A DNA stretch of 64,000 bases from Entomortierella parvispora (taxonomy: Eukaryota > Mortierellomycota > Mortierellomycetes > Mortierellales > Mortierellaceae), in the NCBI GenBank assembly GCA_963573315.1, contig OY752147.1:124001-188000 (forward strand). The letters are read 5' to 3'. The number at the start of each line of letters is the position of its first letter. The first letter of the stretch is position 1. Positions 39,136 to 47,574 of this stretch are shown in pieces. The notes below the pieces were generated by a model. That model did no database searches. It saw only the letters and a program-made list of their open reading frames with translations, and was not told the origin of the DNA. Both the position numbers and the translations under genes were made by a program.

Positions 39136-40293
39136 TCAAACGGCCATCTTGGCAGCAAGATCCTCTGCCCGGTCGCGGATCGTCTTGTCCATCACCAAAT
39201 GCATCTGTTTGCAGCCCTCGCCTGCTAGACTGAGCACCTCCTCCAGCTTATCTACGTGTAACCGCGACTCCATTTGCATCAGCGTAATCTTGCCGCTCTT
39301 AGGCAACATTGCAATCGTAACCTCTGACGTATCTGAGGATTCCTCAATATGGTTGAGATCTGTACAAGAAAAAAAAAAGCAAGATCAGATCCTCTGTTCG
39401 ATATCGTCCTTCTCACCCAGAAATCAGAGGTGTCAGTTTCCGAATACTTACCAATGGCCGCCTCCCGCTCGACCCATCCAGCTGTACAGGCGCATACGTA
39501 GTCTGTCATGGCGATTCCAGCATCGATCAAAGCCATAGTCGCAGCATTGATGCAGGCTTGAAGCGTACCACCGTCGTGTTGAATGATCTGAAGGTAAATG
39601 TCGATCTGAGAACGAGCATAAAGTGTCGTAACCACAACTGGCTCAAATGTCTGCTTCACGAACGATGCCATCTCCAAAAGACGTCTAGGAAAGAGAAGTG
39701 CAGAGCATTAGGAAACAGTCCATAACAAACATCGTCAATGTTTGTAGGAGATGTCGAATAAATAGTCTTACTTGTCGTTCTTTGTCCGCCTCCTTCTCTC
39801 TCCTGTGCTGAAAGGCGCCACATTGAACTCGACATTGATGATTGCGCGGTCATGGAGAACCAGTGCACGATGTCTGGCTTCGCGAGGTCCATAGACAGCC
39901 GCCAATACCTTGGTGTTTCCGTGTTCCAAATAGGCAGATCCGTCTGCTTGAGACAAAACTGCAGTGGTGCTGGTGATCTTTCTCAATTCTGCTGGGCGAC
40001 GACCATCGATACGAAGGCCTAAATGCAGGAATATTTACAAGAGGTTTGTTAGCCCGGCTTTCAAGAGACGCGTCCGCAACAGAAGAGAGCATCAGAAATC
40101 CGGATCGCCTGTTCCAGACAATCAAGACGTACCTTCTGGGGACAAAAGTTCAACGCGAGACTAATGGTCAAAGAGAGTTGAAGTAAAGCAAGGTCAGCCA
40201 ACATGAATATTCGTTTATCCTGTTTGTCGTGGCACTGAGTTGCTGGGATGCAAACGCTTCATTTTGTCTGCCATGCCCTGATCCGATTACCAT
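39136..40293 (-). CDS. RRP41: Exosome complex component RRP41 (RNase PH-like)
   Basis: Five coding exons: 40291-40293 (the ATG only), 40133-40160, 39772-40018, 39452-39684 and 39136-39359, together 244 aa, the usual length of RRP41/EXOSC4. The sequence begins M-S-R-V-E-L-L-S-P-E-G-L-R-I-D-G-R-R-P, a family hallmark, and continues with the RNase PH fold (G-S-A-Y-L-E-H-G-N-T-K-V-L-A-A-V-Y-G-P and H-D-G-G-T-L-Q-A-C-I-N-A). It is one of six ring subunits of the RNA exosome, which holds RNA for degradation and processing; eukaryotic ring subunits are normally inactive themselves. The first intron falls immediately after the ATG. It shares a divergent promoter with the neighbouring gene. Confidence 0.92.
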
Positions 40294-40561
40294 GCTGCGA
40301 GTATAGTGGACAGTGTTTGAGTGGTTATTGTTTGTCTGTTTGTCTACCGGTTCAGAGTCGGGCGAATGGACGATCCAGTAGAGTCGATGTGGTTGTCGAA
40401 GAAGAGCAAGCGGGACAGGGTCAATGACTGATGCAGCAGGTTCATGGCACAAAAAAAAGAAAAAAAGACAAAAAGCCACTGGCTTCGGTGACTGCTTCGT
40501 ACACTTCATTTCTGTCCTTGAGGCACTCTTCTTTCCACACCCACATTCCCTCACGCTCACC
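40294..40561. promoter_or_regulatory. Divergent promoter between RRP41 and the NR2C2AP-like gene
   Basis: Only 268 bases separate the two start codons, so the two genes must share a short bidirectional promoter. No TATA box is obvious, which is normal for housekeeping genes. Confidence 0.6.
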
Positions 40562-41292
40562 ATGACCAGTCTATTAAATGCAGACTGCCGCATCAAGTAA
40601 TGGACTACCCGCAGCACACATGCACTCAGAGGAGATGAACACCTAAAGAAAATGCTCTTCGCCATAGCAATGCTTTCCGTTCATTGCACCACTGACAGCA
40701 TCTTGTTCGTCTTGCTCGTCCTGTTTATCTTCTCTACTCCTTGACCCTTTGCCTGTAGAGTGAGCTCAGTCCTCAACAGGGAAACGACACTCTACGGAAA
40801 GCAGTTCTTGACCGATGGCAGCGACGAAACCTGCTGGAATTCTGAGGCGGTAATTGCTCTTTCTCTTCCTCTCGAACTACCTGAAGTGTTGACGGTTCAG
40901 TGATCGATCTAACATTCAGTATATGTATCTTTCGAATCGACGCGTATCCTTGTCCACTTCTTTCTTTTGCCTCTCCATCTTCACCTAAACAGGGCACGCC
41001 TCAATTCATTGTCATTGACTTTGGACGTGATGTCGTCATTGAGTCCGTCCTCCTTATGTTTCAGGGTGGCTTTGTCGGCAAGACTTGCCAGCTTCTTGCA
41101 TGGACGGCCGAGAGTACTTTTGAGGAGATTATGAAGTTTTACCCTGAGGATATCAATCCAGCCCAAACTTTCCCTGTGCCAGCAGCAGAATCCAGGACCA
41201 CATCCAGAGTCAAGATTATATTTGAATCGAGTACCGACTTTTTTGGTCGAATCACTGTCTATAAGCTGGATATCCTTGGACGCGAAGCATAG
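40562..41292 (+). CDS. NR2C2AP-like discoidin-fold protein
   Basis: Three exons, 40562-40596, 40759-40849 and 40993-41292, give 141 aa, close to the length of animal NR2C2AP (about 139). Matches to that family run through the whole protein: V-S-S-V-L-N-R, G-K-Q-F-L-T-D-G-S-D-E-T-C-W-N-S, Q-F-x-V-I-D-F, F-Q-G-G-F, F-Y-P-E-D, Q-T-F-P-V-P-A-A-E and T-D-F-F-G-R-I-T-V-Y. The family has a galactose-binding/discoidin-like beta fold. Its animal name comes from binding a nuclear receptor that fungi lack, so the fungal role is unknown. Confidence 0.85.
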
Positions 41293-41488
41293 AGAGTTAC
41301 ATATATATCCTAGAGAAGAATAGAGAGCGGGGGAGAGGGAGCGCGGGAGAATAAAAAAAGACAACAATGCAATGAACGTCGGTAATGGCGATTGTGGCGC
41401 AGGCGACGGCAAGAGGCCTCATGTCTGTGCAACCTTGGCATCACGAGCCGATTTTATTTTCATTCTGGCCAATGCGAAAAAATGAACG

Positions 41489-41496
41489 TATAAAAA
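41489..41496 (+). promoter_or_regulatory. TATA box of SDR copy 4
   Basis: TATAAAAA about 130 bases upstream of the ATG at 41620. Confidence 0.55.
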
Positions 41497-41619
41497 GTCA
41501 AGAGACGAGTGACAGTTCCCATTTCTCCCGCCATTAGACCTTTCAGCAACTTCGCAACTTCTCAACAACGCACATTCTCTCCATATTCCGAGTTATTACA
41601 CCTCCTACTCTATCACAAA

Positions 41620-42414
41620 ATGGCTTCACCTATAGACTCTCAATTCATCGCCTTCTTTGGTGCTACTGGTGGTTGTACCAACGCCTGCTTAGTTCACACC
41701 CTCAATGCAGGATACCATGCCACAGCTCTTGCCCGCACTCCTTCCAAGCTCACCGACATGCTCCTGGCACAGGGCATCAGTCAAGCTGTCCTCGACAATC
41801 AATTGACCATTGTGAAGGGCGATATTGCCGATGTTTCTACCATCAAGGCAGTCTTGACCAAGAACACCATTGGGACCAGCAATGTTCAGGTCGCTTCTCA
41901 GATTCTCTCCGGTGTCGGTGGCACTCCCATCCTCAACAAGTCGATTACCAAGCCTGTGACGATTGACAATCCTGAGATCTGTGCGCAGGCGGCGAGGAAC
42001 ATTGTTCAAGCATTGACAGAGATCCACGCTCAGGACAAGCCCTCGATCACGGTGATCTCGACCACAGGAATCTCGGATATCAAGGAGGATGTACCATTCT
42101 GGTTCCGATTCCTCTATCATGTCATCTTGGCTGATCCGCACAAGGACAAGAAGGAGATGGAGAAGATTGTTACTGAGAACTCATCTTCGACCGGAGTTTT
42201 CCGAGGATCAGTGATTGTGCGACCAAGTCTTCTTGCAGGGGACCAGAACGTCAAGAAAGGCAAGGGATGGAAGAATCTGCGGGTTGGCACTGAGGAGGAC
42301 CCAGCAGTGGGATACACTGTTGGCCGACAAGACGTAGGGGAATGGATCTTTGAACAGATCATCAAGACCGTTGGTGAGAGTCATTTTGGGCAAAGAGTAA
42401 CACTTACCAATTGA
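41620..42414 (+). CDS. Atypical SDR-like NAD(P)-binding protein, copy 4
   Basis: Intronless, 264 aa, starting M-A-S-P-I-D-S. Most of the coding sequence is close to identical to copies 1 and 5, including F-F-G-A-T-G-G-C-T-N-A and A-L-A-R-T-P-S-K-L, but its promoter and 5' leader are unrelated to theirs. It is on the plus strand, opposite to copies 1 and 2. The frame can be extended upstream to 41509, but only without an ATG. Confidence 0.82.
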   Translation: MASPIDSQFIAFFGATGGCTNACLVHTLNAGYHATALARTPSKLTDMLLAQGISQAVLDNQLTIVKGDIADVSTIKAVLTKNTIGTSNVQVASQILSGVGGTPILNKSITKPVTIDNPEICAQAARNIVQALTEIHAQDKPSITVISTTGISDIKEDVPFWFRFLYHVILADPHKDKKEMEKIVTENSSSTGVFRGSVIVRPSLLAGDQNVKKGKGWKNLRVGTEEDPAVGYTVGRQDVGEWIFEQIIKTVGESHFGQRVTLTN

Positions 42415-43002
42415 GCAGCAGGTCCCAAAACCTTTACTCCCCCTTCTTTGCACATTCTCAATCATTCCATAATAAAACACTACTTGAATCCTTCAAAATA
42501 CCAAACATTCGAGCTCCCATTTCAAATATGAATCCAGTGCAATGAGCATTTGATAATGAGTATCCACCAGAGAACGGCTCTGGTCCAGAAAGCCTAAGCA
42601 GCAAACTACACACAGCTAACAACAAGGAGAAAAGCCGACTTGTATGAAGCTGGTCTTCAAAGAAGAAGGGCAGGAGTGGGATGGCGTTGACGATATGGTT
42701 TAAGCATGGCCTGCAATCACCGAAAGCCAGTTGATTGTCGCAACAACGGACTCCATTGTAAACAGTGATTGGGGTCAAGATTTTGCCGATGGTTTGTGTG
42801 ACCAAGTCTTGGCCATTGATATTTCTTTTACTGAGCCATATTCAACAGCGTGTAGAGTGTAAAAATGTAGCAAAATTGCACGACACTCAATTGGCCACCC
42901 ACGTTACACGGGTAGAATGACTCATTTTTTCTTTTGCACTGGATTGTTTTTGCACGACGTTTTTGATTTTTCTCTTCATTACTACTTTCCCTCCATCACT
43001 TG

Positions 43003-44265
43003 ATGCCGCCTCTTAGAATACGAAGGACAAAAAGACAGCGTTTCATCCGACTATGTGAGAAGCGGATAGTAGAGACACTGGAATATTTCGAAGAACAGAC
43101 CCTCCTATATGGGTGGGCACCATTTCCACTGCTTGCGAAGTCATATGGGGAACTTCTTGAACAAATCCGTGGATCTCGATATCTCAAGGCTCGCAAGCGT
43201 ATGGCTTTTTCAAAAGTGTTAGTAGAGCAAGTCCTTCCACAATACGACGAGGAACAATTCAGGGACATTCTGCGCGTCACCAAGGAGCAGGCGCAATTGG
43301 TTGTGGGACTGATAGAAGGGAGTGTTCAGTTCCAAAGCAAGAACCCAGCCTTTCCTCAGGAGAGGGTGGTGAGGCAGCTCGAGGTTGCTCTGTTTCGCCT
43401 CGGCACGAAAGGCATTTCGACAAAAAAAGTGGCATGGATATTTGGAGTCTCTCAAGGATCTGTCCATGCGTATACATGGCGCTGTGTGTATGCACTCGAG
43501 GAACTCTTTGACCATCATGTTGTGTGGCCCAACGAGGAGCGCAAGGCAGAGATATCCGAGTGGTTCCGTGTCAATAGAGGGTTTCCCTTTGCAATTGGTG
43601 CTGTTGATGGCGTGCCATTTCCCCTTGAACAGGCACCGAGCTATGATCCAGGGGCCTTTATCACCCGTAAATGCGACTACGCCGTGAGTGCCACCTGCGT
43701 CTGTGATCATGAAGGCCTCTTTACTTTTGTCTCGACTGGATACATTGGCTCAATGCACGACTCCCTTGCATATCAGAGGTGTTACCTGTACACGCACAAG
43801 GAGCTCTACTTTCACGGGTACCAATACCTGCTCGCTGATGCCGCGTATACGATTTCCTGCACGGTCATGCCAAGATACAAGTCAGCCGTTGGAGATGAGC
43901 GGACGTTCAACAAGTACCATAGCTCGGCTCGTGTGAAGGTAGAACACGGATTTGGATTGCTGAAAAACAAGTTCCCGTCCCTAAGAAACCTGCCAATCAA
44001 GATCGCCTCCTTGGAGGATCTGGACAAGTCGGCAAGTTGGGTTCGAGCATGCGTTGTTCTACATAACATCATTCGTCGGAACGAACTGCAGACGGCGATT
44101 TTACATGACGATTCGGACGATTCAGGTGGTGACTCGGACTACTTCTCTGAATCTGATTACTCAGGAGGTGAAGAGGGGACAAGCAACGAGCTGGATAAGC
44201 GCCTTGGTAGACAGAAGAGAGACAGTATGAGGGTATGGACGATTCATGATAGGCGCCGATGTTAA
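43003..44265 (+). CDS. PIF/Harbinger DDE transposase
   Basis: Intronless, 420 aa. A helical N-terminal part with a helix-turn-helix-like segment (G-I-S-T-K-K-V-A-W-I-F-G-V-S-Q-G-S-V) precedes a DDE_Tnp_4/HARBI1-type nuclease. The candidate catalytic acids are D in I-G-A-V-D-G-V-P (about residue 202), D in G-S-M-H-D-S (about 255) and E in V-K-V-E-H-G-F-G-L-L-K-N (about 319). The C terminus is acidic and Ser-rich. It has no stops or gaps and looks intact. It should act with the neighbouring Myb-like protein to cut and paste the element. Confidence 0.88.
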   Translation: MPPLRIRRTKRQRFIRLCEKRIVETLEYFEEQTLLYGWAPFPLLAKSYGELLEQIRGSRYLKARKRMAFSKVLVEQVLPQYDEEQFRDILRVTKEQAQLVVGLIEGSVQFQSKNPAFPQERVVRQLEVALFRLGTKGISTKKVAWIFGVSQGSVHAYTWRCVYALEELFDHHVVWPNEERKAEISEWFRVNRGFPFAIGAVDGVPFPLEQAPSYDPGAFITRKCDYAVSATCVCDHEGLFTFVSTGYIGSMHDSLAYQRCYLYTHKELYFHGYQYLLADAAYTISCTVMPRYKSAVGDERTFNKYHSSARVKVEHGFGLLKNKFPSLRNLPIKIASLEDLDKSASWVRACVVLHNIIRRNELQTAILHDDSDDSGGDSDYFSESDYSGGEEGTSNELDKRLGRQKRDSMRVWTIHDRRRC

Positions 44266-44273
44266 GGTCTTTA

Positions 44274-45402
44274 TTAAACAATTGGGACATTTGATGTTCT
44301 AAGTCCTTGCACCTGTTTCTGGAGATCTGTTTTCAGTTCGGCGGCCATATTGTGATACCGTGTCCATTCCTGCTGAACACGAGTCCATTCCTTGTCAATA
44401 CGTTGCCACTCGGCCTGTTTCTCAGTTTTAAAATCCATTTCACGTTGTTCCAGTGCTAGTTCTCGCTTGTGGAGCATCGCTGTATGCTTCGCCTCGATAT
44501 CATCTAGTCTTTTAATCAAGGCTTGCTCCCGATTCAGCCATTCTTCCGATGCTGCTCCCAGTCTGTTGCCTCCTTTACGATAATTCCGCTCCAGCCTACT
44601 TAACGTCTTTGAAATGTCCGGCCCTGGCACTGCACTGTCCTCTTTCCGTTGTTTGCCCTTTGAGGTTGAAGACCTTGCAGGTGGAGGTTCTATTAAGGAA
44701 CGAATATATTGGTCAGAGGAGCATCTTCTTTTGCCTCAGATATTGGGGAACCCAGATAAACCTACGTATTGAACTGTCAGAATCAGACCAGCTAAGTGCA
44801 CCTTCGAAGTCTTCGATAGTGTTGTCGCCTATGGCCACATGCTCATTGAGCTCAGCGTTCCTGTCAGGATCCAATCGAAGCGGCTGCTTTGGTGGCGGTG
44901 CGTTTCTTTTCAGGCTCCCAACATACACCTTGTGAAGCTTCTCATAGAAAGGACACTCATCCAACATAGCGTCCTTAAGTGTTGTTTCCTCTGTGTCTCC
45001 TGCTCCTGTGGCATTGGCCAACTTTCGAGCAGCATCATATTTTTTCTTGGTGTACGCGATTTTCGATTTGACTGACACGGCGTCCCAAGTCGTGTTATGT
45101 TTTGAATTGACGAGCTCAGCGATCTCCTTGTGAATGTCTGCTGGCCTGTGCCCGGCGGTTGGTGCTACTCGATGGAGCCTCTCATGATTGATCGGATCAG
45201 CTAGCCAATCAATAAATGTGTCCATTCCCTCATTGGACCAGAACTTGCTCATTCCATCTGTCGTTTCTGACGCAGCACCTTTTCTCTTTTTCGCTGCTGG
45301 CTGAGAGTTTGAGCTTGATCCTGCGACCGAAGATTCCGGCGTCAGATCTATTGAGGCAGAGGCTATAGGACGAACTTGAATGCTACGTTGACGCTTGGTC
45401 AT
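44274..45402 (-). CDS. Harbinger accessory Myb/trihelix-like DNA-binding protein
   Basis: Two exons, 44766-45402 and 44274-44689, give 350 aa from the first available ATG. A DNA-binding-like domain (about residues 50-150) shows F-W-S-N-E-G-M-D-T-F-I-D-W-L, then I-H-K-E-I-A-E-L-V-N and V-K-S-K-I-A-Y-T-K-K-K-Y-D, as in the Myb/SANT partner proteins of Harbinger transposases and related fungal proteins. The second exon ends in a long coiled coil rich in Glu, Arg, Lys and Trp. The frame continues upstream of the ATG through a poly-Gln tract (CAG/CAA, about 45500-45660) and a Pro/Ser-rich stretch to about 45860 without an ATG, so a missing 5' exon is possible. Confidence 0.7.
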
Positions 45403-46292
45403 CTCGGATGAGTCAATGTACTGAAGATTTGTGGCGGTGAAGTTTGGATTAAGGGGAAATGAGGTAGACTGATGTAACACTTGGTGCAGGTGTTGTTGTG
45501 GATGTTGCTGCTGTTGCTGCTGTTGCTGCTGTTGCTGCTGTTGCTGCTGTTGCTGCTGTTGCTGCTGTTGCTGCGGGTATTGATGCTGTTGCTGCGTGTA
45601 ATGATGTTGCAGGTATTGCTGCTGCAAATAGTGCTGCTGTTGACGCGGATGCAACTGATTTATTGACTGAGAATTTTGACTGTAAGACAGATCCGAGTTT
45701 GAATGAGTGGACTGGTGAGCAGAAACACGAGGCGATTGAAAGGACGCCTGGGAGAGAGCAGGCGAGGGAAAAGAAGTAGGTGAAGGGAAGGACGTTGATG
45801 GGGAAGGGTCGGGGATAGCAGTGAGAGGATGAGGCGCGAGAATTGGAGGAGGCGACCCTCTTTAAAAGTTGTTGACCATGGGAATAGATGAGAAGAATGA
45901 GAAGAGAAACGAAAAAAAAGTCAGCATCGTGTTTTTTTGTTCGAGTCTTTTGTTCTTCTTTTTTGAGAACAAAACCTGTCGTGCAAAATGAAGATGATTG
46001 GCTGGGCATGATTTTGCACCAAGATTTTTTTGCACGGTGGTGTGGCCAATCAAACATTTTGCACGCTTCCCCTGCCCACCGATGAATATGGCTCTGGCTG
46101 GGCTTGGCTCTTGGTTTGTTGGTAAAAAATGGACATTTGTGGATCTCTGTTGCAGTCTGAGCGTCATGGCTTGGCGCGAGACGCGTAAGGGCTGGTCCGA
46201 TCGTGTCTTGATAAAGGAAAAAAACCTCCAGGCGCACGGCATCTATGATGTATTTGGCGCCTTTGGAGCTTGCTACTAAGTGCGAGGAAGCG

Positions 46293-46298
46293 TATAAG
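46293..46298 (+). promoter_or_regulatory. TATA-like box of SDR copy 5
   Basis: TATAAG about 120 bases upstream of the ATG, in a promoter that matches that of copy 1. Confidence 0.55.
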
Positions 46299-46415
46299 AA
46301 CCGTTGCTTTGGATACTAGATCCCCTCACCAACCCAACCTCGATTTCAACAGCAACAACAGCAACAGCAGCAACAACAGTTACTCAATAACCTCCCTTCA
46401 TACCCTTCATAAAAT

Positions 46416-47213
46416 ATGACTTCATCTACCAACTCTCAATTCATCGCCTTCTTCGGTGCTACTGGCGGCTGCACCAATGCCTGTCTTGTTCACACCCTCA
46501 ATGCAGGATACCGCGCCACAGCTCTTGCCCGCACTCCTTCCAAGCTCACCGACATGCTCCTGGCACAGGGCATCAGTCAAGCTGTCCTCGACAATCAATT
46601 GACCATTGTGAAGGGCGATATTGCCGATGTTTCTACCATCAAGGCAGTCTTGACCAAGAACACCATTGGGACCAGCAATGTTCAGGTCGCTTCTCAGATT
46701 CTCTCCGGTGTCGGTGGCACTCCCATTCTCAACAAGTCGATTACCAAGCCTGTGACGATTGACAACCCAGAGATCTGTGCACAGGCGACGAGGAACATTG
46801 TTCAAGCATTGACAGAGATCCACGCTCAGGACAAGCCCTCGATCACGGTGATCTCGACCACAGGAATCTCGGATATCAAGGAGGATGTACCATTCTGGTT
46901 CCGATTCCTCTATCATGTCATCTTGGCGGATCCTCACAAAGACAAGAAGGAGATGGAGAAGATTGTTACTGAGAACTCATCTTCGACCGGAGTTTTCCGA
47001 GGATCAGTGATTGTGCGACCAAGTCTTCTTGCAGGGGACCAGAACGTCAAGAAAGGCAAGGGATGGAAGAAACTACGGGTTGGCACTGAGGAGGACCCAG
47101 CAGTGGGATACACTGTTGGCCGACAAGACGTAGGCGAATGGATCTTTGAACAGATCATCAAGACCGGTGGTGAGAGTCATTTTGGACAAAGGGTTACTCT
47201 CACCAACAAGTAG
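46416..47213 (+). CDS. Atypical SDR-like NAD(P)-binding protein, copy 5
   Basis: Intronless, 265 aa, starting M-T-S-S-T-N-S as in copy 1, from which it differs at only a handful of residues, plus one extra Lys at the end. About 300 bases of promoter are also shared with copy 1, so the two arose by a recent duplication and now lie in opposite orientation 13 kb apart. The Harbinger element ends just upstream of the shared promoter block. Function is as for copy 1. Confidence 0.82.
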   Translation: MTSSTNSQFIAFFGATGGCTNACLVHTLNAGYRATALARTPSKLTDMLLAQGISQAVLDNQLTIVKGDIADVSTIKAVLTKNTIGTSNVQVASQILSGVGGTPILNKSITKPVTIDNPEICAQATRNIVQALTEIHAQDKPSITVISTTGISDIKEDVPFWFRFLYHVILADPHKDKKEMEKIVTENSSSTGVFRGSVIVRPSLLAGDQNVKKGKGWKKLRVGTEEDPAVGYTVGRQDVGEWIFEQIIKTGGESHFGQRVTLTNK

Positions 47214-47574
47214 ACGAAAAGAAGAAGAAGAAGAAAGAAAGGAATAAAAAAACGCGTCGCTTTCCCAGGCGCAGAACAGGAATGTAACAAAAGTGGCAAT
47301 GATCTCTCTGCAGTGGACACGTACGACCTCAATTGGGTTTCTTGGCTGTTCTTTCTCCCTCCCTTCCTTGGCTGAGTCGTCGACTCTTCATCTCTGTTCT
47401 TTATTTCTTTCCATCTTTCTTCCCTTCCTTTCCCTTTCCTTTCCTTAATCGCAATCAGGATTACGGACACCATACCGCCATCGCCACCCACTTCCGTCAA
47501 CCTTGAGCAGCCCAACCCCAGGAACAAAGGCCCGCCCTACCTTCTAATTCACCCCCCACCCCCCCACTTGGTGC

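Larger units (their letters stand above)
42870..46064. mobile_element. PIF/Harbinger-type DNA transposon with two convergent genes
   Basis: A transposase gene (plus) and a Myb/trihelix-like gene (minus) meet tail to tail with only 8 bases between stop codons, the classic two-protein layout of PIF/Harbinger elements. Both flanks carry several copies of TTTTGCAC or its complement (about 42870-42960 and 45975-46064). They also share an imperfect inverted ATTGGCCAC block near each end. Exact ends and a 3-bp target duplication could not be fixed, so the coordinates are approximate. Confidence 0.65.
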
